A stretch of DNA of 35,010 nt from NCBI GenBank assembly GCA_012959905.1, contig DUCI01000031.1:1-35010 (forward strand). Reading direction: 5' to 3'. Of this stretch, positions 19,517 to 28,310 are shown one piece after another. The notes under the pieces are model-generated. The model saw nothing but the letters and a program-made list of their open reading frames with translations, ran no database searches and was not told where the DNA came from. The translations under genes and the position numbers were made by a program. The stretch is from Methylococcaceae bacterium. Its GTDB lineage: Bacteria > Pseudomonadota > Gammaproteobacteria > Methylococcales > Methylomonadaceae. Every line of letters starts with the position of its first letter. Within the stretch, counting starts at the first letter, position 1.

Positions 19517-20065
19517 TTACCAAATTAAATCATCAGGAATTTTATAGTCAGCGTATAAATCTTCATCGTCTGTCGTATTTACTGACAAATCCCGTTCATT
19601 CGCAATAACGATCAAATGGGCATCACGTTGTCTTATTTTATCCGCAACAGCGACAGGAATAACCTCATACGCTTGACCCGAGCGAACAACCGCTAATCGC
19701 CCTTTTATTAAGTGTTCACGGACCTTATCAGAGAGATAAAGTGTCTTTACCTTCGTACCATCAGAAAAGTTAAACGCCGTCCCCTCTGGCTCGTGCGGTA
19801 ATTTATTCAGCTCAATTAATTGTTTAATTTGAGCGACCACGGCCATTTTTTCGGCCTGCTCCTTGATTTGCCGATTAAGTTTACGGTCTTTCTCAACTTT
19901 TAGTTGTTGCTGCTTTTGAAACTGCTCTTTGGTTTCATTAACCGTTTCAATCTTATGCTTACGCTGCTGCTTTAAATTTTTATGTTTTTCTGATCGAACC
20001 TTTTTAGCTTTAGCATCATTCACTAGGCCGGCTTTTAATAACTGATCACTTAACGAATTTCCCAT
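19517..20065 (-). CDS. yaiL: DUF2058 family protein (YaiL-like)
   Basis: A 182-residue protein of the DUF2058/YaiL family, common in gammaproteobacteria and sometimes described as nucleoprotein or polynucleotide-associated. The family pattern is clear: NSLSDQLLKAGLVNDAKAKK at the N-terminus, a strongly basic coiled-coil stretch (about 20-75), FNFSDGTKVKTLYLS, the stretch ending in LIKGRLAVVR, and the C-terminal YADYKIPDDLIW. The molecular role is not established. It lies between the module of unknown membrane proteins (55 bp upstream) and the TPR-like gene (26 bp downstream), all on the minus strand. No anomaly is seen. Confidence 0.92.
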   Translation of the reverse strand: MGNSLSDQLLKAGLVNDAKAKKVRSEKHKNLKQQRKHKIETVNETKEQFQKQQQLKVEKDRKLNRQIKEQAEKMAVVAQIKQLIELNKLPHEPEGTAFNFSDGTKVKTLYLSDKVREHLIKGRLAVVRSGQAYEVIPVAVADKIRQRDAHLIVIANERDLSVNTTDDEDLYADYKIPDDLIW

Positions 20066-20120
20066 AATACACCTAACTCATTTCTTATCTACGCATTTAA
20101 ACAACACGGACTAAAAGTTA

Positions 20121-20657
20121 TTAAAAACAACTCGAATAATCAAAGAACATTCCTTGGCAATCAAAAAATATCCGTGGAAATTTGATCCGAATAAATATTC
20201 GGAACCCAAAATCTAAAAAGGCCGCTAACGTTACCAGACGAGCCGCAGCAGACCACATTCGATGTCCCGTATAAATTGACATCCGCCACGTTGCTATGGT
20301 CCACCAAAGGGTTGTGATGAGACACGTTAGCAGTAATGTATCCCAACTCGGCACACTAAAAGCCGTATTGCGGACCAACCAATCACCCCCCGCTAGTAAT
20401 ACATTCAATACAATACAAAAAGGCCAAAAAACCTGCCACAACGGCAACTGCCCATACCAAGCATCGTAAAAATAAGGAGCAACACTGCGGAAATGCTCAG
20501 AGTCTTCATGTAATGTTGTAGGCACCTCTAGATGATATTCACTCAGGGGTGAGCTAATATAAAGGAGCACCAATAGCATTAAAGTTATTACAGACAGCAA
20601 CCAAGGGCTCAAAAAAATAACCTGCTCAGAGATAACGGGAAGCGTAAAAAAAAACAT
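20121..20657 (-). CDS. Small multi-pass membrane protein of unknown function (module gene 3)
   Basis: A 178-residue hydrophobic protein that I do not recognise. Four membrane segments are likely: near the N-terminus (WLLSVITLMLLVLLYIS), after the middle loop (VFWPFCIVLNVLLAGGDWLV), then LLLTCLITTLWWTIATW and LVTLAAFLDFGFRIFI. The loop between the first two segments contains HLEVPTTLHEDSEHF and is rich in aromatic residues (YFYDAWYGQLPLWQ). The frame extends two codons upstream to a TTG, but the ATG at 20657 is preferred. It follows the coiled-coil gene after 35 bp on the same strand and is presumably part of the same operon. No catalytic motif is visible. Confidence 0.75.
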   Translation of the reverse strand: MFFFTLPVISEQVIFLSPWLLSVITLMLLVLLYISSPLSEYHLEVPTTLHEDSEHFRSVAPYFYDAWYGQLPLWQVFWPFCIVLNVLLAGGDWLVRNTAFSVPSWDTLLLTCLITTLWWTIATWRMSIYTGHRMWSAAARLVTLAAFLDFGFRIFIRIKFPRIFFDCQGMFFDYSSCF

Positions 20658-20692
20658 AATCAATAGGATAAAAAGTTATTAGAAAAAATTAT

Positions 20693-22048
20693 TTAGTTAT
20701 TATAGTCTTCTTTAATAAACTCCACCTGTTGTTCTAATTCGGCCCGCTGTTTTTCCAACACTAACAATTCAATTTCACGCTGTAAAAATTCGTCTGATTG
20801 TTTTGTCACTTCAAATCGTTTCCTTTGCTCCACTTGCTTTGCTTCCAATTCAAGATCAAGTAACCGTGAATCATGTTTTAATTGCTCAAGTTGTATTCTC
20901 TCATCCAACTTCTGCTTAGCCACCATCCTTAGCTCTTGCTCAGCAATCTCTTTTTCTAATTGCCTCTCTTTAAAATGATTTTCTTGGGTGATTTTTTGTT
21001 CCTGAATTTCTGCATCCGCTTCCATCCATCGCAACTGTTTCTTCTCATGTTCTTGAAGATCGAAAGCTAACTGTTTTTCATTAATGCGCTCGGTATGGGT
21101 AAAGCCTATTTTTTGCCTCTTTTGCTCAGCTGTGTACTCAACTTCCTGCGCTTCAGACAAACGATCAGAATCCGCCTTAACTTCAAGTTGCTTAATTGCC
21201 GTTTCATGTTTTAATTCACGCTCACGAAGCGCTCTTTCAACAACAAATTGTGCTTCTTTTTGTTGCCCCCATTCCACTAGCTGACGTTTTAAACTGTCTG
21301 AATTTTGTTCTTGCTGCTGACTTCTAAAATCTGCCTCTTCAAAAAACTGATCTAACTGCATCTGCTTTTGTTCCATTTTGATTTCGTGCAACAACTCCTC
21401 TTCGCGCAATAATTCTTCCTTCTTTTTAACGGTAAATTCAAAATTTTTACGCATGACTTCCATATACTGCGCTTGATGAATAAACCGGTGATCAAAAACA
21501 TTATCCTCTTCTAATTCCTCAAACAACGGTTCTAATTTGCAAACCGCACGGCATTGAATATCTTGTACCATTAATGTTTCTTGAATAATATTTTCAACTT
21601 CTTTCTCAGTATCCTCTAACCCAAAAGCAATCCACTGACCATTTTCTAATTTCCGTAACTCACCGGCCAAGATATCCAGTACCAACCCTTGATAACTCTG
21701 CTTAATTAATGCCGTCATTTGTGGGATAAATTCCATATTTAAACGTGCAAATTCATAGCTTGCCTGAAAACGCAATTGTAAAATGGCATTCACTGTACAG
21801 AAACCACCAAACAAAACACAGGTTTCATGTAACTCCCAATCTTCAATCGGCAACGGGTAGGCCTTTCTATAAAAACGTTGAACATACTTCTCCGGCTTGG
21901 GATAACAACGAAAATAAGGGCCTACCTTAGCCACCACAATTTGTCTTCCCGCAAAAAAACCGGGCTCCCAAACAGTTCTGTCAGGCGTGTTTTTATCTTG
22001 TGTCAGTCCGGCGACAATTTCATCCAAAGGAAATAATTGATCGGTCAT
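20693..22048 (-). CDS. Coiled-coil protein with possible SPFH/band-7-like head (module gene 2)
   Basis: A 451-residue protein without signal peptide or membrane segment. Residues 1-180 form a globular head. The stretch CTVNAILQLRFQASYEFARL, a following helix (MTALIKQSYQGLVLDILAGEL) and VENIIQETLMVQDIQCRAVCKLEPLF resemble the strand-helix pattern of SPFH/band-7 domains. This is a visual resemblance only. From about residue 195 to the end it is one very long, charged coiled coil rich in E, K and Q (for example KKKEELLREEELLHEIKMEQ), giving a flotillin-like overall plan. Its ATG overlaps the stop of the upstream membrane-protein gene (ATGA, 22045-22048), so the two are translationally coupled and probably work together. 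Function unknown. Confidence 0.8.
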   Translation of the reverse strand: MTDQLFPLDEIVAGLTQDKNTPDRTVWEPGFFAGRQIVVAKVGPYFRCYPKPEKYVQRFYRKAYPLPIEDWELHETCVLFGGFCTVNAILQLRFQASYEFARLNMEFIPQMTALIKQSYQGLVLDILAGELRKLENGQWIAFGLEDTEKEVENIIQETLMVQDIQCRAVCKLEPLFEELEEDNVFDHRFIHQAQYMEVMRKNFEFTVKKKEELLREEELLHEIKMEQKQMQLDQFFEEADFRSQQQEQNSDSLKRQLVEWGQQKEAQFVVERALRERELKHETAIKQLEVKADSDRLSEAQEVEYTAEQKRQKIGFTHTERINEKQLAFDLQEHEKKQLRWMEADAEIQEQKITQENHFKERQLEKEIAEQELRMVAKQKLDERIQLEQLKHDSRLLDLELEAKQVEQRKRFEVTKQSDEFLQREIELLVLEKQRAELEQQVEFIKEDYNN

Positions 22049-23295
22049 AACGATTGCTCATCCACAGGACCTGAACCCAGATTATTATTCTCAAGCCCTT
22101 TTAATTTAACCCCTAAACGATCTGCAATCAGTGGGTATAAATTGGGGGCAAACTCTACGGTTCGCCGATCAATTTTACGCAAAAAACCTCGGCTTAACAA
22201 AAAACCCACCGCAAACATTCGAGACCAATCAGAATAACGCCGTGCTTTTTCTATCGGACTCTTTTCTATGATCATTTCTAGTTCATCATTCTCATTAATC
22301 CTAAATTCATTAAACTCACGAATACATTGGAAAACCAAATCTTCTTCTTGTTCTGTCAAGGGTGCAGGCGCTTTAAACTCAAGTCGATAAGAAAGTAAAA
22401 CGGTAAAGAAATCGACCATGGCTGCACACACTAATGCAAAAACAGATAACCCCTCCCACAAAGCAAAAGAAGGCTTAACACCCTGCGTATACTCCCCATA
22501 GGTCATTAATACCGGCGCTTGTGGAATAACATGACCGACTTGGAAAGCAACCTGATGAAAACTCAACTGTACGGTTTGTAAACTCTTCTGAACCGACTGA
22601 TACTTTTTCTCCATCGGCATGGATTGCACCGCCCCCAAATAATTTAAATTAGATTGCAACGCCCTAATGCCCTCATCTAATAAAATAAAGGTTTCTTCTA
22701 ATCGTTTATTTTCCTCTTGCTTGTTCTCATAAAGCTCATTAAAGCGTTTCCAAAAAGGACCTTGCCCCACTTGATTTTTATAATGTCTAGATATATCAGG
22801 ATGGGTACCAAAATACGCCGCTGAAACTTCCTTTGAAGCCTGAGCAAGTTCTGCGCGTTTTTGTTCAAAAATCTCAGTCTTCAAACTTACAATACTATTA
22901 ATATAATCTTCAACTTGCTGACGCACTTCGACTAATTTGTTGTTTTGTAGTGTTTCGCGCTCTGAAACTTCGTAAAATTTAAAATAGGAAAAAGAGATCG
23001 ATGCTACCAGCGAAATAACCAAGGACAGTACGACAGAAAAATACCTGAAGCGATTTGCACGCCAATGAATACTGGCTAATTCCAGCGAACAAATAACAAT
23101 AATAGATTGAATGGCGATAGTTATCACCAAGGCGATCCAAGGAATAATAAAATGGGACATCCCATAATACGTGGTAAACCCAGAGGCAACACTTAACATC
23201 AAAACAATAGGAATTGTCCAGATTCTTAATGAAGACACAAACAAGGTCTGAATCTGATTAATGACTACGCCAAAAGTACTCTGGTTTCTGCTCAA
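22045..23295 (-). CDS. Four-helix membrane protein with large coiled-coil domain (module gene 1)
   Basis: A 416-residue protein that I do not recognise. Membrane segments are likely at about 25-45, 49-74, 84-106 and 279-302. The region 107-278 between the third and fourth is a long, charged, mostly coiled-coil domain. Basic residues around 77-84 (HWRANRFR) and after the fourth segment suggest both ends are cytoplasmic and the coiled coil is periplasmic; this topology is inferred. The C-terminal 110 residues are charged and end in a basic region (SRGFLRKIDRRTVEF) that could be a small winged-helix or adaptor fold. The gene overlaps the coiled-coil gene by 4 bp, and a TATAAT on the minus strand lies 31 bp upstream of its start. 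Confidence 0.8.
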   Translation of the reverse strand: MSRNQSTFGVVINQIQTLFVSSLRIWTIPIVLMLSVASGFTTYYGMSHFIIPWIALVITIAIQSIIVICSLELASIHWRANRFRYFSVVLSLVISLVASISFSYFKFYEVSERETLQNNKLVEVRQQVEDYINSIVSLKTEIFEQKRAELAQASKEVSAAYFGTHPDISRHYKNQVGQGPFWKRFNELYENKQEENKRLEETFILLDEGIRALQSNLNYLGAVQSMPMEKKYQSVQKSLQTVQLSFHQVAFQVGHVIPQAPVLMTYGEYTQGVKPSFALWEGLSVFALVCAAMVDFFTVLLSYRLEFKAPAPLTEQEEDLVFQCIREFNEFRINENDELEMIIEKSPIEKARRYSDWSRMFAVGFLLSRGFLRKIDRRTVEFAPNLYPLIADRLGVKLKGLENNNLGSGPVDEQSL

Positions 23296-23325
23296 AACGT
23301 CTACCCCAAAATATCAACTGATCCA

Positions 23326-23331
23326 ATTATA
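23326..23331 (-). promoter_or_regulatory. Candidate -10 element for the three-gene membrane module
   Basis: A perfect TATAAT on the minus strand, 31 bases upstream of the ATG of module gene 1 and inside the 57-bp gap after glcD. The -35 region is poor (TTTAAT at 15 bp spacing), so this is a tentative promoter. If real, the module can be expressed independently of glcD. Confidence 0.4.
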
Positions 23332-23352
23332 ACTGCTGGTAATAATATTAAA

Positions 23353-24849
23353 CTAAAACCTGGGCAAATCTTTATGCGGCAACTCGCCGTGATGTACATG
23401 CATTGCCCCAAATTCAGCACAACGACGCAAAGACGGTAGCCCTTTCCCTGGATTTAACAGGCCTTTTTCATCAAAAGCCTCCTTAATTGCATGAAACTGA
23501 TTTAATGTTGCTAATGAAAACTGAACACACATATGATTTATCTTTTCAACGCCAACACCGTGCTCACCCGTTATAGTGCCACCCATGCGTATACTTAACA
23601 ATAAAATATCACTGCCCAGTCTTTCTGCCTTCTCAAAGTCTCCCGGTACATTGCCATCATAGAGAATCAAAGGATGTAAGTTTCCATCGCCGGCGTGAAA
23701 CACATTAGCCACGGGCAAGCCGTATTTGATCGATAATTCAGCAATAGACCTTAACATGGCACCTAACTGATAACGCGGAATCGTGCCATCCATACAGTAA
23801 TAATCCGGTGAAATTCGGCCTACTGCAGGGAAAGCGGCTTTTCGTCCCGCCCACATCTTTTCTTGCTCTAATTCATCGCGCGCTATTTCTACTGATTGAG
23901 CCCCTAAATGCAGTAATAACGCATAAAGCTGCTCTGACTGCTCTATCACTTGCTCAACCGTCCCATCGATTTCACACAATAAAATTGCCTGTGCGGTAAC
24001 GGGATAACCGGCATGACAAAAATCCTCAGCCGCACAAATAGCGGTATTATCCATCATTTCCAATCCGGCTGGAATTAGACCTGCAGCAATAACCCCAGCA
24101 ACTGCCTCACCTGCAGTCTCAACACAGTCAAAAACCGCCAACATCACCTCACATGATGGAGCCTGTGGCAGTAACTTAACGGAAACCTCAACAATAATGC
24201 CAAGCATACCCTCAGAACCCGTCAAAATAGCTAAAAGATCATAGCCCTCACTCTCAAAGCCATGACTGCCAATCACCAGCAATTCACCGGTCATAGTGAC
24301 CACTTTCAATCGTAGAATATTATGTGTCGTCAACCCATATTTAAGACAATGTACTCCACCTGAGTTTTCTGCAACATTACCGCCAATCGTACAGGCAATT
24401 TGCGATGATGGATCCGGAGCATAATACAACCCGTCTGCCACTACTTTTTTAGAAATAGCTAAATTAGTAACACCCGGTTCAACCACTGCCACTAAATTTT
24501 TACCATCAATGGTTCGAATATTATTAAACTTCACCATTGAAATTAAAACCCCATTTTCTAGGGGCAACGCCCCTCCCGACAATCCCGTTCCTGCTCCCCT
24601 TGCAACCACAGGAACACCATGCTTATGACAAAGCCTTAAAATGCTTTGAACAGCCTCTACCGTAGCGGGAAGTACAACCACCCACGGCAATGTCTGATAA
24701 GCGGCCAATCCATCACATTCATAGGGCTTAAGCATTTCTGGTTCAAAAAGAATCGCTTCTGTTGGCAAAAAGACACGCAGTGCATCCAATAAGTCAGATT
24801 TTTCCACGCAGTGGGTGATTCTCTCAGCAGGATGAATTGGTGGTATCAT
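23353..24849 (-). CDS. glcD: FAD-linked oxidase, glycolate oxidase subunit GlcD type
   Basis: A 498-residue flavoprotein of the FAD-binding type 4 (VAO) family, the same length as E. coli GlcD, the catalytic subunit that oxidises glycolate to glyoxylate. FAD-domain motifs are VPVVARGAGTGLSGGALP, YAPDPSSQIACTIGGNVAEN and LTGSEGMLGIIVEVSVKLLP. The C-terminal cap carries NVFHAGDGNLHPLILYD and TGEHGVGVEKI. The usual partners glcE and glcF are not adjacent, so it either works with subunits encoded elsewhere or is a related 2-hydroxyacid (for example D-lactate) dehydrogenase. It is divergent from yigZ with only 23 bp between start codons, so the promoters must overlap the other gene. The unknown membrane module follows after 57 bp. 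Confidence 0.9.
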   Translation of the reverse strand: MIPPIHPAERITHCVEKSDLLDALRVFLPTEAILFEPEMLKPYECDGLAAYQTLPWVVVLPATVEAVQSILRLCHKHGVPVVARGAGTGLSGGALPLENGVLISMVKFNNIRTIDGKNLVAVVEPGVTNLAISKKVVADGLYYAPDPSSQIACTIGGNVAENSGGVHCLKYGLTTHNILRLKVVTMTGELLVIGSHGFESEGYDLLAILTGSEGMLGIIVEVSVKLLPQAPSCEVMLAVFDCVETAGEAVAGVIAAGLIPAGLEMMDNTAICAAEDFCHAGYPVTAQAILLCEIDGTVEQVIEQSEQLYALLLHLGAQSVEIARDELEQEKMWAGRKAAFPAVGRISPDYYCMDGTIPRYQLGAMLRSIAELSIKYGLPVANVFHAGDGNLHPLILYDGNVPGDFEKAERLGSDILLLSIRMGGTITGEHGVGVEKINHMCVQFSLATLNQFHAIKEAFDEKGLLNPGKGLPSLRRCAEFGAMHVHHGELPHKDLPRF

Positions 24850-24872
24850 ATTTTCTTTTACAGAGGTAAACC

Positions 24873-25433
24873 ATGTATTGTGTCAAAACCCAATCTATCA
24901 TAGAAGACACGATTAAAAAATCACATTTCATTGGAATTATTACGCCTTGTCATACCCCCAACGATATAAACCACCAGTACCAAAACATTCAACAACAACA
25001 TCCTAATGCCAATCATATTGCCTTTGCCTACCACCTAAAAAATAACGGCCAACTATTAATTCGTTGCCATGATGCTGGGGAACCCAGTGGTACCGCAGGA
25101 AAGCCCATTTTAAATCACCTGGAAGGCAATCAACTTATCAATGTCCTCATCTTAGTCGTCCGTTATTTTGGCGGTATCAAATTAGGTGCAGGGGGACTAA
25201 GTCGTGCCTACGGAAACATGGCTAAAGGTGCCATTGCTAACGCCCAACTCATTGAATTTATTGATTATGAATCGCTATCTTTTACCCTTCCCTACGACCA
25301 ACTAGCCCATTTTAAATACCAACTAAAACAATTTAACGGCACCATCATAGAACAATCATTTACCGAAATAATTACGCTCAAAATAAGGTTACCCGTAATA
25401 CACGGCCGTGAATTTCAGAACTTATTTTCTTAA
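24873..25433 (+). CDS. yigZ: YigZ/IMPACT family protein
   Basis: A 186-residue protein of the IMPACT/YigZ family (UPF0029). The signature stretches are SHFIGIITPCH, AFAYHL, HDAGEPSGTAGKPIL and VVRYFGGIKLGAGGLSRAYG, followed by a less conserved C-terminal ferredoxin-like domain. Eukaryotic IMPACT modulates the GCN2 pathway, but the bacterial role is not settled. The protein is slightly shorter than E. coli YigZ (about 205 residues). A GAGGT ribosome-binding site precedes the ATG. It is divergent from glcD (23 bp) and followed after 93 bp by rapA. Confidence 0.94.
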   Translation: MYCVKTQSIIEDTIKKSHFIGIITPCHTPNDINHQYQNIQQQHPNANHIAFAYHLKNNGQLLIRCHDAGEPSGTAGKPILNHLEGNQLINVLILVVRYFGGIKLGAGGLSRAYGNMAKGAIANAQLIEFIDYESLSFTLPYDQLAHFKYQLKQFNGTIIEQSFTEIITLKIRLPVIHGREFQNLFS

Positions 25434-25526
25434 CAGTGATGGCTTAACCAATTAACCACCGCTTAGTCGATACAGATTTTTATTTTTATAGGATAATAGC
25501 TCCATTTTACAAAATTCTAAAACACC

Positions 25527-28310
25527 ATGGAAAACTGCTACCCTGAGCAACGCTGGATTAGCCATACCGAGCCCGAGCTTGGTCTCGGCATCATTCTAGA
25601 TGTAACCGCCCATCGCGTTACCGTATCATTTCTCGCTGTCCAAGAACAACGCGTGTATGCCCGACTCAATGCACCGTTAACACGCGTCCAATACATCTGT
25701 GGGGATACGATTAAAACGATTGATCAGCAATCACTTAGCGTCCAAGAAGTTCAAACCATTGACCATATTCAGTATTATCATTGTTTAAATAAACAACAAG
25801 AAAAGATCACTGTAAAAGAAACATCTCTCAGTCACTACTTACAATTTAACAAGCCCCAAGACCGGCTATTTACCTATCAAATAGACACCGGGAAATGGTT
25901 TGAATTGCGCTATGAAACATTACGACACAGTAACCGCCTACAACAACTAAAAGCCCGAGGGCTCATTGCGGGTCGCACCTCGTTAATGCCACACCAACTC
26001 TACATTGCCCATGAGGTTGCAAACCGTGGCTGTTTTCGTATTATTCTTGCTGATGAGGTCGGGCTTGGTAAAACGATTGAAGCCGGACTCATTCTTAACC
26101 ACCGCCTACTCACCGGTCGGTCCGGACGAACTTTGGTCATAGTCCCTGAACCCTTGTTACACCAGTGGCTGGTAGAAATGCTACGTCGTTTTAATCTAAA
26201 ATTCAGCTTATTTGATGAAGAACGCTGTCTTGAGTTTCCAGATGAAAACCCCTTCCTGAGTACACAATTAATCTTATGTAGTCCAAAATTATTTACCGAC
26301 AACCCTCAACGCCAACAACAAGTACTGGCGACTGACTGGCACACTCTGGTCGTTGACGAAGCACATCATTTACATTGGAGTGAAACCGAAAGTAGCTCTG
26401 AATACCAATTAGTCGATAAACTCAGCCAGAAAACAACTAATGTTTTATTACTAACAGCCACACCCGAACAACTGGGCATTCAAAGTCACTTTGCCCAATT
26501 ACGACTACTGGACCCGGACCGCTTTTTTTCCCTGAATGAATTTATTCATGAAAAAGAATTCTTTCAGCCGGTCGCTGATGCTGCAACTCACTTAATTGCA
26601 GGACAGTCACTACCGGAAGACTTAATTCAACAACTACAACCACTTTTAAAACAAGACCAAACTGAAATACTTGTCGCTCAGGCAAATAACCATGATGCAG
26701 ACGCTCAAAAAGAATTACTCAACATTCTTTTAGACCACCACGGAACCAGTCGTATTTTGTTCAGAAACTCGCGCCAAACTATCGGCGGCTTCCCTTTACG
26801 CCAGTGCCACGCCTACCCACTAAACGATCTTCCAGAACAACAACCTTACTGGGGTGATTTAAGTCAAGAAAAAAACCCTTATTTCATCTGGCTCGTTGAT
26901 AAACTAAAAACTCTGGCCTCAGAGAAAGTACTCCTGATCTGCCATCAGGCTAAAACAGCTATTGCACTCGGGGACCAATTAAAAAATCGCAAAGGCATCA
27001 AACTCGCTATTTTCCATGAACAGCTCAGTATAATTGAGCGTGACCGCGCTGCTGCCTATTTCTCGGATCCTGACAGCCACGCCAATATTTTACTGTGCTC
27101 TGAAATTGGCAGTGAGGGCCGTAACTTTCAATTTGCTAAACATTTAATCTTACTGGATTTACCTGAAAATCCAGATTTATTACAACAACGTATTGGCCGC
27201 TTAGATCGCATTGGACAGAAGCATATTATTCAAATACATACCCCCTACCTGATCCATAGTTCACAACATGTTCTTTATAGCTGGTATAACGATGGCCTCA
27301 ATGCCTTTGAACAGAACTGTTCGACAGGTGCCCAAATATTCCAACGGTTACATAACACACTAAAAGATCTGATGGATAATTTCTCAACTGAGGGATTAGA
27401 CCGTGTAATTACCGAAACAAAACAATTACGCAAAACCATTGAAATGGAATCACAACACGGGCGTGACCAATTACTCGAAATCAATTCTTGTCGCGAAGAA
27501 CAAGCACATGCCATCGTTGCTGAGATTGTCGACCTAGAAAAACAAAACAACTTATGGCCCTATATGGAGACCTTATTTGATTGTTATGGCGTTAACACGG
27601 AATTTCATTCCCCTGATTGCTATATCATTACCCCCGGGAATCACTTGCGCATTGCCCATTTCCCAGAACTTCCCGAAGATGGCTTAACCGTTACCACACA
27701 ACGTGCACAAGCATTAATTCGTGAAGATAGACAATTCTTAAGTTGGGAACACCCGATGACAATAGCAGCTATGGATTTAGTCTTATCCAGTGATACCGGT
27801 AATGCCACCATCAGCATCGTCAAACATCCGGCTTTAGCCCCGAATCAATTTCTCATTGAAACACTTTTTATTATCGAATGCAGCGCGCCCAAAGAATTAC
27901 AAATTAGTCGGTTCTTACCGCCAACACCGATCAGAATATTGATTGACCAAAAACAAAATAATATTTCTAAAAGAATATCCCATAATAGCTTAATCGAAGT
28001 CCACCCTCCCGTTGAACCCAGAAAGTTCAATTCATTTGTTACCAGTCAACGAAAATTAATTGAGCACCTTATTCAATATGCTCATGCTGAAGCCGAGCAA
28101 CAATTACACACGCATTGCCAAGAAGCCCATCAGGCTATGGAGAAAAATCTGAATCATGAAATAAACAGACTGGTAAGACTGCAACGCTCTAACCCAAGCA
28201 TCAAGCCTGAAGAAATTAGTTATCTGACCGAATCTAAAACTTTTTCCGGCCAATGTATTGCCTCATCAGAACTTAAATTAGATGCTATACGCTTATTAAT
28301 CACGCAATAA
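25527..28310 (+). CDS. rapA: RNA polymerase-associated SWI2/SNF2 ATPase RapA
   Basis: RapA (HepA) binds RNA polymerase and uses ATP to promote its recycling during transcription. The 927-residue protein begins with an N-terminal region (WISHTEPELGLGIILDV) typical of RapA. The SNF2 ATPase follows, with LADEVGLGKTIEAGLI (Walker A DEVGLGKT at 176-183), VVDEAHHL (DEAH at 277-280) and LLLTATPEQLGIQ. The helicase C-terminal lobe shows SEIGSEGRNFQFA and QQRIGRLDRIGQ. The C-terminal RapA-specific region follows. It is slightly shorter than the 968-residue E. coli protein, with no sign of internal damage. It appears monocistronic: 93 bp upstream separates it from yigZ and about 400 bp of non-coding DNA follow. 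Confidence 0.97.
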   Translation: MENCYPEQRWISHTEPELGLGIILDVTAHRVTVSFLAVQEQRVYARLNAPLTRVQYICGDTIKTIDQQSLSVQEVQTIDHIQYYHCLNKQQEKITVKETSLSHYLQFNKPQDRLFTYQIDTGKWFELRYETLRHSNRLQQLKARGLIAGRTSLMPHQLYIAHEVANRGCFRIILADEVGLGKTIEAGLILNHRLLTGRSGRTLVIVPEPLLHQWLVEMLRRFNLKFSLFDEERCLEFPDENPFLSTQLILCSPKLFTDNPQRQQQVLATDWHTLVVDEAHHLHWSETESSSEYQLVDKLSQKTTNVLLLTATPEQLGIQSHFAQLRLLDPDRFFSLNEFIHEKEFFQPVADAATHLIAGQSLPEDLIQQLQPLLKQDQTEILVAQANNHDADAQKELLNILLDHHGTSRILFRNSRQTIGGFPLRQCHAYPLNDLPEQQPYWGDLSQEKNPYFIWLVDKLKTLASEKVLLICHQAKTAIALGDQLKNRKGIKLAIFHEQLSIIERDRAAAYFSDPDSHANILLCSEIGSEGRNFQFAKHLILLDLPENPDLLQQRIGRLDRIGQKHIIQIHTPYLIHSSQHVLYSWYNDGLNAFEQNCSTGAQIFQRLHNTLKDLMDNFSTEGLDRVITETKQLRKTIEMESQHGRDQLLEINSCREEQAHAIVAEIVDLEKQNNLWPYMETLFDCYGVNTEFHSPDCYIITPGNHLRIAHFPELPEDGLTVTTQRAQALIREDRQFLSWEHPMTIAAMDLVLSSDTGNATISIVKHPALAPNQFLIETLFIIECSAPKELQISRFLPPTPIRILIDQKQNNISKRISHNSLIEVHPPVEPRKFNSFVTSQRKLIEHLIQYAHAEAEQQLHTHCQEAHQAMEKNLNHEINRLVRLQRSNPSIKPEEISYLTESKTFSGQCIASSELKLDAIRLLITQ

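Noticed and set aside
20121..23295. Interpretation of the unknown module as an anti-phage defence or secretion system
   Set aside because: No nuclease, ATPase, NADase or other effector motif is visible in the three proteins, and the surroundings are housekeeping genes without mobility signals.
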